A stretch of 64,000 bases of DNA from Coccinella septempunctata (GCF_907165205.1 NC_058195.1:15314001-15378000), one strand, 5' to 3'; positions 11,860-23,642 are shown, counted from the first letter of the stretch. Program-made: numbers and translations. Notes: generated from the sequence alone by a model not told the origin.

Positions 11860-12730
11860 GCGACTGTGCGCACTCCTGTGACTGAAGAGACCCAACCGTG
11901 ACCTATAGATCTTTCCACACTCCGGGCATGGATAGCCACCAACCAGATCTGGACGCCGCTGTATTCTTCTCGAGTCTCCATTATAACTGTGCACCATAGA
12001 CCTCCAATGTGACCTGTCTGACGCTAGTTGTTAACAGTTATGATTGGCATTAACTGATTTCAGAGATTGATGTAGTATATCCTTAAACCGCTTATACTGG
12101 CCTCCTGGTTTTCGGGCTCCCTCTGTGAATTCGCCATACAGAGCTATTTTGAGGAGTCTTGTGTCTTGCATCCTCAATGTGGCCGCTCCATCTGAGTCGG
12201 GCCCTCGTTACTTGAGTCTCAATTGTTGTACAACTCGCGCGTTGCAAGACTTCTGCATTCGAAAGTCAGTGGAACCATCTGATGTGCATTATCTGTCTTA
12301 AATGACGTTGCGTTTGTTCAAGCTGTTTAATATGTCGCCTGTAGGGCGTCCAGCTTTCGCTTCCGAAAAGAATCGTTGGGAGGACGACTGCTTTGTAAAC
12401 AGCTGTCTTGGTCTTCAGATTGAGGTCGTGATTTTGAAACACTCTGACCTTTAGCTTTCAGAATGCCCGTGATGCCGAATTGATACGGTTGTGTATTTCC
12501 GTGTCTAGGTTAGCCCTAGTATTTATGAAGCTGTCGAAGTACATATTTGAACTGCTCGACATGTTCTAGAGTTTCATTTTCCAGGCTGATATGTGTTGGA
12601 AGGCTTTCTGGCGGACTTACCAGGATTTTGGTTTTGTCGATATTGAGTCTAAGGTCTAAAGCTTCGTATATATGTTTATAGGTGTCCAGCATTATCTGTA
12701 TGTACATCCTCTGGGCTGCTAGCGATAAGC
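11860..12730 (-). pseudogene. LINE reverse-transcriptase fragment 1
   Basis: On the minus strand the sequence encodes the C-terminal part of a non-LTR reverse transcriptase, broken by stops and frameshifts. Pieces include YKHIYEALDLRLNIDKTKIL (12516-12707), then TLEHVEQFKY, then a stretch matching KTKTAVYKAVVLPTI-like sequence. It is the same family as 42190-43475 and keeps the block (12180-12290) that the other copy has lost. Reverse transcription of its own RNA was its former role; it is dead here. Confidence 0.7.
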
Positions 12731-13277
12731 CATAAGTGAAATCCGTGAAAATCCATCAAGGTCACAGAAATGAGTTTTTTTGAATTATTTCTTCTCCTGG
12801 GCTACAGATCATTTTCGCAGTTATTAAAAAAGTTGTAGAGCATAACATTTTCTACAAATCTCATTCAAAGCGATTTTTCCTATGCACAAACGTTTTTCAA
12901 AAATGATTCGAGGAATGTACTTTAAACTGGGATTAAACATTGCCGTATATGAATATAAAACATTCAAGATGGCGGAGCTGACACCCTGGTTTTAGCTTAT
13001 GGTCACTGCAAGCAATATGCTATCAGCAGGAGCATTTCATTGGAATTATTGTGTGATTTTAATTTTTGCATTGTCATTTTTTTTTCTCGATATTTTTGTT
13101 TTGTTTCTTCTCGTTCATTTTTGTTTCCGTTTATTTCAGGAAGCCTCAACCATTCCGAAATGACCAGAATGTTCCTGTGCCACTCTAGCGGATTGACATG
13201 ATGTAAAAATCTCCAAAATGATAAGAAACATCGTGCGTGAAATTGTATGAAATAAGGATAGTAAAACTTTCCCCAAT
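12731..13277 (+). other. Upstream region and 5' UTR exon of the 1584-residue gene
   Basis: A pyrimidine-rich tract ends GTTTATTTCAG at 13139, a strong splice acceptor, followed by about 138 bases before the ATG at 13278. This suggests a 5' UTR exon spliced from a start site further upstream. The stretch 12740-12930 has blocks such as AAAGTTGTAGAGCATAAC that also occur in dispersed repeats. Confidence 0.45.
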
Positions 13278-16200
13278 ATGAAGATAAATCTTTTAGTGCC
13301 CACTTTAATTGTTACTATCGGCGCCATCACAGTTCCCACAGTATGGCCAGAGAACCAAGAACTGAAACATTTGAAACCCATGGTATACGGAAATTACCAT
13401 AGAAAAATAATCAATAATAGAGAAGATTTTAGTGTTTATCCTCAGCGAATAAGACTGCCTCAACAATTCCATTATCATAGGAGACCTCAGAAAATATCGA
13501 AGTTACCACCTGGTGTGCAACATTTTCAAACGAAACGTAAGAAATTCTACAAAAAACATAAACCTAGAGAAAGTGTTTGGACTCCAATAGTGCCTTACAC
13601 TCTTAGTACAAAACAGGAATATGCACCTGATAAATCGACCAGTTTTAGCCAAAATCCAAGAACTCACTACAAACCTGCGTCCAGTGAATATGTAACAAGT
13701 AGAAGCTCTCCTCTATATAAGAACTATAGGGATGATAGGACCTACGAACCGGAAGAAACGAATAATGATAGGCTAACAGATTCTTCACCTGACATCGATA
13801 GACCCCAAATAAAAGAGAGCGATCATGAGCATCCCTCAGATATTCCAACAGTACCAGTTTATCCTGGCGAGGGGCAATGGGCCAAGCCAGGCAAGAAACA
13901 CAAACCCTATGTCAGTAAACAAACGTACTCTAAATTAAAAGAAGATTCAAATGAGGAACCTGAGGGTTATGAAGTTTTCTTGAAGGGTAAAAAACTGTAC
14001 GAAAGCAAACAAGCAAAATTCGATGAATCCCAAAGCAAAGAACATCCAGATTTCGGAAATAGTGAAGAACACAGTGAAAAACAAAAGGACGAATCAGAAA
14101 CGGAGGAGGAAGAAGACTTCGTTCCTTCTACGATGTACGTTCAAGTGAGAAGAAGTGAAAACGAGGAGCATTTACCAAGTGATTCAGAAAGCTCTGAGGG
14201 TGGAAGACTGAAGGAAGTCATCAAGGATTCCAAAATACACACTGTGTACACTGAAGAAGGATATGAAGATAGCGCGTATGACCATGCCGGTCACGAGAAG
14301 GAAGCAGAAGATTCAGAAGGTTATAAGGAGTATAAAAAAGAAGAGAAAAAACTGGAGAACCCAGACGTTCATGACCAAAACGGAGATTCTAGTACAACGA
14401 TCTATAAGAGAGCCAAAACGAACACACCGAAGAAGAAAGAAGTCACACCAAAGATGAAGAATAAATTATATAAAACATCGTCTACAAAAACCATGAAACT
14501 AAAAGAAAAACCTGATGGAACTCAAATGGAATTAACGAATGAGATTAAAACGATAACCAATCCTGATGATGAAAAGACTGATAAATTCGTACAAACCATA
14601 CCCACAGTTGCGAAACACCAGAAGAAACATAATCGGTCAGGAGAATTGTCTAATGAAGAATCTACAAACGCCCCAAAAAGAAGAAGGAAAAGATTCACTA
14701 ACGATATCCCAAAAATCAATGTGAAAACCGATTTCATCAACGGTGTACTTGAAGGCGACCATCAAAATTTCAATGTGCAAGAAGAAGATAATAAATATCC
14801 TTACTACAACTCGAAATATCTCAATCCAAATTCACCATTGAGATACTCTGAAAATTTGAAAAATATTCCTGAAAAGACTGATGGTCGTATGGCTTTCTAC
14901 GAGCAAGCTAATAGAATTCAGTGTCCAGAGGTCGACGAGGATATAGAAGCTATTTCTGAAAGAGTCCAAGGAGTGGAAAAATCAGTGAACAGTGGGGAGA
15001 AATTGGAAGACAGTGAAGAGGCTGGAAAATCCCCCAGACTGGGTAAACTGGGACAGAGAATCGATTGCTTCAAAAGGAAATATTTTGGCGAGAATCCTCT
15101 CGATAGTCCATTTTTCAAAGAGAAAGATATAGAAACGGTGCCTCCGGTGTTCAAGGTTCTCCAGGAGAGGAGTGCGGGATTCCAAGCTCATCATGTAAAG
15201 ACCAAAGAACCCACAAATAATAATTACAAAAAGAAGTATCACAGTAAATTCTCCATAAGGACTCAGCCCTCTAGTAGCATGGAGAAGCAGAACTACATGG
15301 GGGAACTTGATTCTGATGAAATTGTCAATGATGTGAGGATTCACGAGGGATTTCACAGAGTGAAACCGTCAACTAAGTCAACACAATCTGTGAATGATGA
15401 ACTGGGGAGCCCCGAAGTTGAGGTTATCAATGTCGATACCTTCAAAAGTATCAATAGTTTCACAACAGAATCATCCCCTGTAAGCCTGATAACAACACCA
15501 AATTACTCAGTCAACATAACACCGAAATATATCTACGACCAAATAAAGTTATTAGATTACTTACCATCTACTGCTGATACATTCAACCCTACTGAAAATC
15601 CTAGAAAGGGGAAATTAGTGGAAGATGTGACAGAAGCTTCGCAGTTGAAAATGAGGCAGAACTTCATACCGAGAAGACCAACCAGGATGAGGAAGAAAAG
15701 ACCACATTTCGACGTAGACTCGTTCGTTCAAGACACATCCCGTAGGGTGACTGTAACCCCCAACAGTTATAAGACAGAAAACAATGCAGCATTTTACGAC
15801 CAAACACCGCTGGACCAAATGAATGTTTTCGCAGATGTCCTCAACAATATCCGGAATGGTTCAAATGATCCACTTCGGGTTGATGCTTCTACCTACGCGA
15901 AACCAAACCACTTCCAAAACACTGCCATTAGAATGAGGGTACCACCGAAAAAAATTCGCATCAAAGTACCTGAATCCGTCAAATATTCAAATGAAATAAA
16001 GGCTTACTATAAAACTACAACTTCACCCACAACTATAAGTCCCACAACAAGCAAATCAAAAAGGGGATCTGTAAGATACGCTATCACCACAGAAAAAGAG
16101 CAGAACTATGATGATTACTCAGATACTGAAGAAGATTCAGATAACGACAGGAGGAATATTGTAGTGAAAACATCCACAACTGGTTTTCCTGTAGATGAAG

Positions 16201-18032
16201 CTGACATAGAAGAAAATGAAGACAGTGAAGTATCTGGAAGTCATACAACTGAAACTATTCACAGAGCCCCAGTGAAGAAGGTAGCTGATATTATTGGTCT
16301 GGTACCACCTTCCAAATACCATTACCGGACCATTCATCAACCAGTAGAAGAGTTGCTAACAGAACCGATAGTATCAGAGAGTGAGGTTGTTAATAACTAC
16401 CATGTATTGGGTATGAAACCCCCATCTACAAAGCAAAAAGTGTACGACTACAGCGAATTCAAAAGACTTTTCGCGTCCAAAAATACCAATAACCACAAAT
16501 ATCATAACCACCGAAGGGGTAAAAGATCTCCTAACAGAAAATCGTATTTTGAAGTTGTTCGGGGAGATAACTCAGAATATGAACAGTCAAAATCACAAGA
16601 GGAAGATGACGATTATGTTCCTCATAGACCCAAGAATTGGCATTGGGATGAAAAGTTGAAAAAAATCGTTTACGACAAACCAAGAGAAGTAGAAAATTCA
16701 GACAACGACGATGAAGAGGATGTGGTTGAAGAAACAGAGGTTGAAGACTCTACGCCCAGAAACATCCAACAAACCACAACTAGAAGATCGTTTACTAGTA
16801 CGACACCAATCAATGGTCCTTCATACGTCGATTTCGTTAAACTCTTGAAGAGTAAACAAGAATACGTGAGCATTCCTGATCCAACCACCACCAAAGATGG
16901 CATTACAATGGAAGCAACCACTGCCACAACAACCACCGTCAAAACAGATCCCACAAAACCTCCGGAGTTTCTTTCATTCGTTTCAAAGTTGAGACAGAGT
17001 GATTCTTACAAGCTCATAGAGGATAAAAACAAGACGAAAACGACATCTACCACAGAGCTGCCAGAGGAGGAAGAAGAAGAAGAAGAAGAAGAAATAGAAG
17101 ATACTGAGGCAAATTTGAGTACCGTACAAAACGCTCCTGGAAGAGGCGCAGTAGATATTGGTCATAATTACAAAATATTTGATGTTAACGAGTTTTTGCC
17201 GAAAGTTAAAACGTACTCGCCAAGAACTGAAATCGATTATTCCAAATACAAAACCATTCAACGACCTCGAACTCAAACAACTACGCAAACCAGTGAAGTG
17301 ATGGAGGATGGCACTAAGACTACGGAAAAACCAAATCCTCCATTCAAAATAGAAGAATTGGACGAAGAGCGTCCCATTTCATCTACCGAAGGACAACTTG
17401 AGATATTTGAGCTTAGCAGACCTACCACAGCTAGTACAACCACTACAGTAAGACCTGTAGTAACAACAACAATTCAAAAAATACGGAGGAGGAGACCAAC
17501 AACTACCCAAAGAGCCATCGTTTCATCTGCAACGAACACGAAAGAAGATGTTTCAATGGCTACTCATAATAAATCAAAAAGGTTTTACCCAAGAAAGAGA
17601 GCACCTCACATCAGAACGAGGACAACAACACCGAAGAGCGAAGAGGATGCAGCACCAGAAGAATCACAGAAAATTGTGATAAGAAGGCATAATACGGTGG
17701 AGAGAAATCCAAAAATAGTTTCTCTAGAATCAATCATCCAGTTGGATCAAACGAATAGATCAGATGCCAAAATCAACAACAAACATCCAGATAATAATGT
17801 GGATGATGTTCTGAAGAATATAAATCGTTTGAAAGAAGTGAGCATTGAGGAAATGGTATCTGATTATTCGTTAGGTACCAGAAGCGATGAAGAAGATTTG
17901 GATGGAAAAGATGAAGATTTTGAAGACGATAATACGAAAATTGCTCTAGATAATAATAGCACAACTGATAAAAAACTTGTTATTTCAAAGGATAAAAAAC
18001 AAGGAAAATTTTATTATACTTCAGTTAGATGA
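13278..18032 (+). CDS. Large secreted low-complexity protein, intronless coding frame
   Basis: 1584 residues in one frame. Residues 1-20 (LLVPTLIVTIGAITVP core) look like a signal peptide, so the protein is probably secreted. The rest is disordered in character: rich in Lys, Glu, Ser, Thr and Pro, with an acidic region (about 200-370), Thr-rich tracts near 912 and 1384, and a run of ten Glu near 1264. I see only two cysteines, Cys549 and Cys597. Possible furin-type sites are RRRKR near 468 and RRGKRS near 1079. Short aromatic-hydrophobic segments recur between Thr-rich linkers: YSEFKRLFASK (1056), YVDFVKLLKSK (1182), FLSFVSKLRQS (1230) and FDVNEFLPKVK (1300). These suggest a repeated short motif. 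No known domain is recognised. An extracellular-matrix or cuticle-associated role is a guess. The start has a plain insect context (CAATATGAA), and an acceptor lies 138 bases upstream. Confidence 0.85.
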   Translation: MKINLLVPTLIVTIGAITVPTVWPENQELKHLKPMVYGNYHRKIINNREDFSVYPQRIRLPQQFHYHRRPQKISKLPPGVQHFQTKRKKFYKKHKPRESVWTPIVPYTLSTKQEYAPDKSTSFSQNPRTHYKPASSEYVTSRSSPLYKNYRDDRTYEPEETNNDRLTDSSPDIDRPQIKESDHEHPSDIPTVPVYPGEGQWAKPGKKHKPYVSKQTYSKLKEDSNEEPEGYEVFLKGKKLYESKQAKFDESQSKEHPDFGNSEEHSEKQKDESETEEEEDFVPSTMYVQVRRSENEEHLPSDSESSEGGRLKEVIKDSKIHTVYTEEGYEDSAYDHAGHEKEAEDSEGYKEYKKEEKKLENPDVHDQNGDSSTTIYKRAKTNTPKKKEVTPKMKNKLYKTSSTKTMKLKEKPDGTQMELTNEIKTITNPDDEKTDKFVQTIPTVAKHQKKHNRSGELSNEESTNAPKRRRKRFTNDIPKINVKTDFINGVLEGDHQNFNVQEEDNKYPYYNSKYLNPNSPLRYSENLKNIPEKTDGRMAFYEQANRIQCPEVDEDIEAISERVQGVEKSVNSGEKLEDSEEAGKSPRLGKLGQRIDCFKRKYFGENPLDSPFFKEKDIETVPPVFKVLQERSAGFQAHHVKTKEPTNNNYKKKYHSKFSIRTQPSSSMEKQNYMGELDSDEIVNDVRIHEGFHRVKPSTKSTQSVNDELGSPEVEVINVDTFKSINSFTTESSPVSLITTPNYSVNITPKYIYDQIKLLDYLPSTADTFNPTENPRKGKLVEDVTEASQLKMRQNFIPRRPTRMRKKRPHFDVDSFVQDTSRRVTVTPNSYKTENNAAFYDQTPLDQMNVFADVLNNIRNGSNDPLRVDASTYAKPNHFQNTAIRMRVPPKKIRIKVPESVKYSNEIKAYYKTTTSPTTISPTTSKSKRGSVRYAITTEKEQNYDDYSDTEEDSDNDRRNIVVKTSTTGFPVDEADIEENEDSEVSGSHTTETIHRAPVKKVADIIGLVPPSKYHYRTIHQPVEELLTEPIVSESEVVNNYHVLGMKPPSTKQKVYDYSEFKRLFASKNTNNHKYHNHRRGKRSPNRKSYFEVVRGDNSEYEQSKSQEEDDDYVPHRPKNWHWDEKLKKIVYDKPREVENSDNDDEEDVVEETEVEDSTPRNIQQTTTRRSFTSTTPINGPSYVDFVKLLKSKQEYVSIPDPTTTKDGITMEATTATTTTVKTDPTKPPEFLSFVSKLRQSDSYKLIEDKNKTKTTSTTELPEEEEEEEEEEIEDTEANLSTVQNAPGRGAVDIGHNYKIFDVNEFLPKVKTYSPRTEIDYSKYKTIQRPRTQTTTQTSEVMEDGTKTTEKPNPPFKIEELDEERPISSTEGQLEIFELSRPTTASTTTTVRPVVTTTIQKIRRRRPTTTQRAIVSSATNTKEDVSMATHNKSKRFYPRKRAPHIRTRTTTPKSEEDAAPEESQKIVIRRHNTVERNPKIVSLESIIQLDQTNRSDAKINNKHPDNNVDDVLKNINRLKEVSIEEMVSDYSLGTRSDEEDLDGKDEDFEDDNTKIALDNNSTTDKKLVISKDKKQGKFYYTSVR

Positions 18033-18055
18033 AGATGTACATAGAATATATATTT

Positions 18056-18061
18056 AATAAA
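18056..18061 (+). terminator. Poly(A) signal AATAAA
   Basis: AATAAA lies 24 bases after the stop codon of the 1584-residue frame. Further AATAAA copies follow at about 18123-18146, so the 3' end may vary. Confidence 0.65.
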
Positions 18062-18177
18062 TTTTTTAATTGTTTAGTATATTGATTATTACTTTTTCCC
18101 CTATTGCACCTGAATATCAGTAAATAAAATAATAAATTCCAATAAAATTAAATATATTCTGTCATTTTATTCATTAG

Positions 18178-18464
18178 TTTTCAAGTATCTGTGAAATTTG
18201 AAAAATTGGGTACTTTGGCTGAATACAACTCTGTTCGAAAGATCCACAGATGTGTAGTGTCACAGATTTAGATAGTTATTCTAAAGGTAATTGCGATTTT
18301 CAAGGGGTGGAAGAGTTATGAGAGCATTATGAAAACTCAATATGGCTATACCTGCTTTTTTATCAGGGCCGAAAAGGAAAACGTGGTATAGGAAAAAAGT
18401 GTTTGTTTTAACCTCAAGAATATACTATTGAAATAATTGTACGAGTCAGAGACTCACCCTGTAT
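18178..18464. mobile_element. CAGGGTGAGTC MITE, copy 2 (half, inverted)
   Basis: Ends ACGAGTCAGAGACTCACCCTG, the complement of the family start. The interior matches the other copies in reverse (AAGTATCTGTGAAATTTG, GGTACTTTGG). The other half is missing. Confidence 0.65.
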
Positions 18465-18947
18465 ATTCTCGTCTGATACATAAAAACAGAGATGAAAACC
18501 TCAGAAAAACTCTATGTCTGCCTGTATAAGTGTAAATGATAATAAGTTTTTGTAAGGAATAAGCTGAAATTTTCATATTGAAGGACATCTTCATTTAAAA
18601 CCGGACGAAATCCAAAATTTCCTCCCCCTTCTTTCTACCATCATGGCTGACGAAGTGAGAATAATCTGAAAACAAATAAGAAAGTGGAAAAAGAAAGGGG
18701 TAGTGAATTTTATATTTCTCATAAAATAATTTTGAAATTTGCAACCCGTTTCAAAAAAGAATAGGTCATCAAATGAATTCTTTTGAAACCACCCTGAAAT
18801 TTATAATATTTTGTGCAACTGTTTACCGAAAATTCACCAAGTGGTCTATAGTCAGTCACACACAATCATATCTCGGACTATGAACAGCATTCCATCTAAA
18901 GAGCATGCGATTGCAACGACCCTAGCCAGTTTTAAGTCGATTTGGAG
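18465..18947. other. No recognisable gene
   Basis: Intergenic AT-rich sequence between a half MITE and a fold-back element. Nothing supportable is seen. Confidence 0.4.
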
Positions 18948-19566
18948 TACAGGGTGGGCAAAATTCGTTGTCTGCTGAGGAGATCTCGAGAACTATAGCA
19001 GCTAGAAGAAAACGGATGACACATTTTCTAGTTCTTTTTTCATGGCTAATCCAAATCTGAGAACAGAATCGGCCTATCATTTTTAGATTTCGAGTTATAA
19101 ACAAAAATTGAGATTTTGATGATTCCGAAAAGTTCTCATAACTTTTTTGTCTTTGAAGTTACAGATCTGAAAATTGAACCTGCTTAGGCACTTTCATACG
19201 TAGAATCTACTGACAAAAGATTATTTTCCAATTCAAAAATAACAAATTCAATAAAAGTTTGCATTAAAAAAATGAAGGTTCACCCAATAATGATTCCAAA
19301 TGAAAAAATATTTTGAGCTCATCAGTGGATTCTACGTAAAAAAGTGCCTGTAGAAGGTTCAAGTTTCAGATTTGTAACTTCAATGACAAAAAGTTATGAG
19401 AACTTCACGAAATTGTCGAACTCAAAAACAAAGTATCGTAGGAGGCTGCGGTTTTCACCATTCTTTGTTTCTCCGAAAATGATCTCGGAAATGTGTCATC
19501 CCTTTTCTTCTAGCTGCTAGTTCTCGAGATCCTCTCAGTAGACAACGAATTTTGCCCATCCTGTAC
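18948..19566. mobile_element. Fold-back element with TACAGGGTGGGCAAAATT ends
   Basis: The left TACAGGGTGGGCAAAATTCG pairs with the right CGAATTTTGCCCATCCTGTA. Inner arms pair too: CTCGAGAACTATAGCAGCTA with TAGCTGCTAGTTCTCGAG, and AAGTTACAGATCTGAAA with TTTCAGATTTGTAACTT. The arms are about 300 bp each with a short centre. The small minus frames here are products of the inverted arms, not genes. Confidence 0.8.
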
Positions 19567-19769
19567 ACCCAAATTTTTCTAGGAAGATCAAAGCCAGGGA
19601 CTTTTTTTGAAGGATCAATAATCAAACCTTCATTAAAGAGATTACACGAATTCCATTCTGTTGTCAAAATTCTTTGTGACTAATATCGTAAAAGAGAAAA
19701 TCATTAGTCCATGAAGGCTTAGGAAATTTCAATCTGGCATATTATTATATGATAAAATTGGGAAGGAAT
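19567..19769. other. Unassigned spacer
   Basis: Short stretch between a fold-back element and a LINE fragment. It may include the 3' tail of the LINE, since the LINE reads toward it, but no tail is clear. Confidence 0.3.
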
Positions 19770-20040
19770 GAAATTTATTCCAAGACTTCGAGACTGCCAC
19801 CTGTCGGTGGATGTAAGGTAGTACGATGTTTGAAAGAGCGGGTAACCAATTCAGAGGTGCAGACTTGATGGTTCCAGTAATAATCCTCATAAAATCATTG
19901 CGAAGGGTATCGATTTTATTGACGTGAGCATTGTTAAACCAATCAGAGCAACAATACTCAGTAGCAGAAAAACTAAGGACAAAGCTGCCATACGAAGTGG
20001 GATGAAATCAGCATCCCATGAAGAACCAGCTAATTTCTCG
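19770..20040 (-). pseudogene. LINE reverse-transcriptase C-terminal fragment 2
   Basis: Read on the minus strand with one frameshift, this gives TAALSLVF-like sequence, then VNKIDTLRNDFMRIITGTIK, then SAPLNWLPALSNIVLPYIHR. The pattern of thumb and C-terminal residues (R-I-I-T-G-T, W-L-P-x-L-S-N-I) is typical of Jockey/BMC1-type non-LTR retrotransposons. It is a different family from the 11860 and 42190 fragments. No endonuclease or catalytic YxDD part is present. Confidence 0.65.
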
Positions 20041-20775
20041 ATTCTCCTTCCTCGATTTTACTTTTAAACGTTAACTTTACAAATGAACTATAAAATTCAA
20101 TGGAAGATCTTAGGTCATTCCGAGACATTTATAATGTTGTAAAACATCATTAAATGTAACTCTCAATTCTTTATATTTTTGTCGATATTCAAATGAAAAC
20201 AGTAATCCTTTTTATTTGGATTACGACAGGAACGCCATTTGGAGAAATAATTTTTCAGGATTTCTAAATCTTGGCTGAAGTATTTTCTATTACTTCGAAA
20301 TCAGAATGGCGAAAAACAATATTATCGGCGTAAATAAATTTTTCGGATGACGTATCAAAGATATCACATAAATATAAATTGAGAAGAAGGAGCGCTAATT
20401 GAATTGTAGAAATCTTTGGCTTATTTGATGTTTCAAACTACTGCTTTTATCATTAACAAAAACACGAAGTCTTCGATCATATAAGATATTTTCTCTCAAA
20501 CTACCATTTTACCACATTTTAATTGGCTGTGAAGTGGAGTTTAATATTAGGTATAGTTACGGAATGAAACAAGTGAAGCTTCAAGAAATAAACCTTCAGC
20601 TACATCATGAGTTCCTGGTCCTCGACAAGGATTTAAATGGCGGATACACCGGCTCCAGCCACTGTACTTTAACCAGGGAGTAATTAATTCATTCATTTTG
20701 ATTTGTCATTCAACATTCATAGGGAATTAAATATATTGAGATTCTTACTTCATATTGTTGAAATAGAAATAGGTA
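20041..20775. other. No recognisable gene
   Basis: Could hold diverged remains of the same LINE near 20041-20700, but I could not follow a reading frame. Otherwise nothing is seen. Confidence 0.35.
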
Positions 20776-21694
20776 GGGGACGATGGGGTTATTGCGGACG
20801 CTGAAGGAAAATGAAGTATAACACTTGTAGATAATGGCTTATCAGTCTAATTTTATTAATTTATTAATCTTTGGTTAATCAACTATAGAATTATCATTCA
20901 TAATTTCACGAGATTAATGAACAAAATTGTTTTTTTCAAGAAATACAAAACCCTTTCTGTCCATACTTACCCGAATCATTTGGGGTAGAAGCGGACGTGT
21001 GTTGGGTTAGTTGCAAACAGCCTAGGGTACTCACGCATTTACTCAATTGAGGTAAATATTAGTTGCAGAATACACAGATGAAACCTTTTTCGGACGATGT
21101 TCCACCTGAACAGTTCTCGTGTACCCAATTACCGCACTTTACAAATATTCTTAGTCTAAGAAATGGCAGTTAGCAGAAAAGGCAGAATGAGTCCATTTTT
21201 TTCTGTTGCAATATTATTTTTGTACGTCTTTCATATATATTTTCGAAACATATGTGAACAAACAATAATTATTATTGTTTTTTATTCACTATATCTGGCG
21301 TGATTGCCTTGTCCGCAATTACCCCAAATGGCATTTCAAAAATAATAAAACAAAAATTTGAGACTGGTACAATATTTTGCTGAATGTTATTTGAGCATCA
21401 CCTCTTTTGAAACGAAACAATAGATAGAAATTATTCTAACTATTCGACCTCACTTTTTCCATATAAACCACAAGCAGAATGATAAATCCTCAAAATTAGA
21501 TCGAAAGTTACAAAATTTTTCGAAATGACTTATCTTGAAAACTATGAACGAGCACCGGTAGTAACTGTTTTCTTCGCACTAAAGATGATTGAAACTAGAT
21601 AACTTGGTCATGATAACTGAGCGCATGGAGAAGGATCTAGTAGATATCCCTGTGTCCGCTTTTACCCCGCGTCCGCAATTACCCCATCGTCCCC
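20776..21694. mobile_element. Element E: G-rich TIR element with echoed ends
   Basis: Begins GGGGACGATGGGGTTATTGC and ends GCAATTACCCCATCGTCCCC, inverted ends of about 26 bp. The terminal phrase TCCGCAATTACCCC recurs inside near 20981, 21127, 21311 and 21652 in varied forms and both orientations. No coding frame. It resembles the elements at 23643, 40017 and 60312 in layout but not in sequence. Confidence 0.7.
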
Positions 21695-22193
21695 AACACC
21701 TTTTTTACAATTACATCTTGATACGTTCAAGACATTAGGAGATTATAGTCTCATATAATTATTTTTGATATTGGTAAACTGCGTCAATACTACAAGATTT
21801 TTGAAGAAGGATCTCTCGTAGACGTAGAACGCGCTCTCCAAAGAGACCTAAGGCATCACGAAAATTACCGATTTCGAGATACGGAAAAAAAAGGCGTTCT
21901 AGATATAACCATTATCTCCGAAGCGACGCGTCCGCAGCACCGACCGCGATGAGTCGATCTCGAAGAAATTTCCCTCTTGCTTAACTCTTTCCCCAGAAAT
22001 ATTAAGGTTAACGTCAGTTTTGACGTGAGTAATGTAGGCAACAATCACAGAGCGGGGTGTTTTACATCCATCGGACACATAGAATACCGATTTTGACCTC
22101 AGTATTCATTAAACTAATTTTATTATTTTTATTATGTTCTAAGCAACATCTTACTCTTTGGGGTTCACCCCTAAAGGTGGATCTACTATAATA
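21695..22193. other. No recognisable gene
   Basis: Unassigned spacer between two TIR elements. It has a few CpG-rich patches (GAAGCGACGCGTCCGC) but no frame. Confidence 0.35.
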
Positions 22194-23408
22194 TTACTTC
22201 ATTCAATTTTATTTTAGCAGTCGGTTGGCCATGGAAATTTGACACATTTCACTCTGTATAGTACGAAAATGTGGGGTTATGATGCTTGTCAAAACATTTT
22301 TGGGTTTTAAATCAACGCTATGTTGCCCGTTCTACGTAAATAGATTCTGTTATTACGTATTTTATCACAATGTCGAATCTCTTCGGAAAATATGTGACGA
22401 ACATAATTGAAGTTTATAGAAAATGTTTGAAGGCATACCAAATCCAGTTATTTGCATGGAAAATACAAGGGATCAGTATAATATCATAATATGCACTAGC
22501 TTGAGGAGAGTTAATGTTCGTTATCTTCTTTGGCTTACATCATTTGTAGATTTGAAAAATATTAACCCGAAGATGAAATGCATATGATGCAGTGGTTGGG
22601 AATGGGTATCTCCCGAAGGAATTAACAGATAATTACAAGAATGGTAAATTCTTCAACAAAAATCATCTTGCATCAATAAAAGGAATTGAAGGAAGTTTCA
22701 AGTTAAGATGCAACTTCACCGTTGAACAAAGATTTCACATCAATAAACAAGTAACAGGGCAACTTGCGAGTATTTTGTGGCTATTCATCTTAATACATTG
22801 ATGTAATAATAATAATTAGGTATTTATTAGTACCTTAAGACATTTACATTGTACAGGACAAGTCAAATGAAAAATAGAAAAATCCGTTTTAGGGAACTTA
22901 TTCTCCCATGACATTTATCGAAAATCCTGTAGTAAACTTTTCTCATTAATTCACTCAAACATAAAATTCTCAAATGCCACCACTTTTTTGGGTGTCCCAC
23001 TAGAAAGAAATTCTTTTTCATCCTCTTCATTCACAATCTTTCTGATTGTGGAAATATTCAGCTGAAATATAAGTCTTTTAGATTCAGATGAAACATTATT
23101 TAAATTCTCTTTACATTGAATATGTTCGCTATCGTCTGACGTATTGTTTATTTTAGAATATCAGGGTATAACTATTTGAATGAGCAGACCTGAATTCTAA
23201 ATAGCACTTCCTGAAACCCTGTCTCTTTTTTCAGTCACTTTCGGCATTTTCGAATTTTCGTAATAAAAATTGATATTAGTTGTGGCAACGGCGTTATGGC
23301 ATTAAAGACATTTCATGAGTGCCAACCTAACTTCGTTCTAGTTACAAAAACTCGAGAAAATTATTTCATGGCCAACCGACTGCTAAAATAAATTTGAATG
23401 AAGTATAG
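22194..23408. mobile_element. TIR element C, copy 2
   Basis: The left end TTTTAGCAGTCGGTTGGCCA is mirrored at the right by TGGCCAACCGACTGCTAAAA, with the outer TTCATTCAA/TTGAATGAAG also paired. Part of the interior (22490-22640) is the inverted partner of 6470-6660. The 69-codon frame at 22592-22801 falls in this shared part; its function is unknown and it is probably not a gene. Confidence 0.65.
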
Positions 23409-23642
23409 TTGCTTTGCTACTAGTTGAATACAGTTTCATTCCACCAAAAGTAAAACATTTCGAATCATTATAAAGATGAACGAGAAAAAGAAATCAAATT
23501 TGTGTATATCATAAAATATATCTACTTAGAGGAAAATAAAAATTCAATTTCGATACTGTGAAAGAAGATTATTCGTTGAGCATAAATTGATCTTCCCAAA
23601 TTTTGTCGACGAATATTTGGATTTCTCCTGCTACATAAGTAG
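23409..23642. other. Unassigned spacer
   Basis: About 230 bases of AT-rich sequence between two elements. Nothing is seen. Confidence 0.3.

Noticed and set aside
13645..17964. Several minus-strand frames of 60-124 codons opposite the large secreted protein
   Set aside because: They are antisense shadows of a biased coding frame, without start context or domains.
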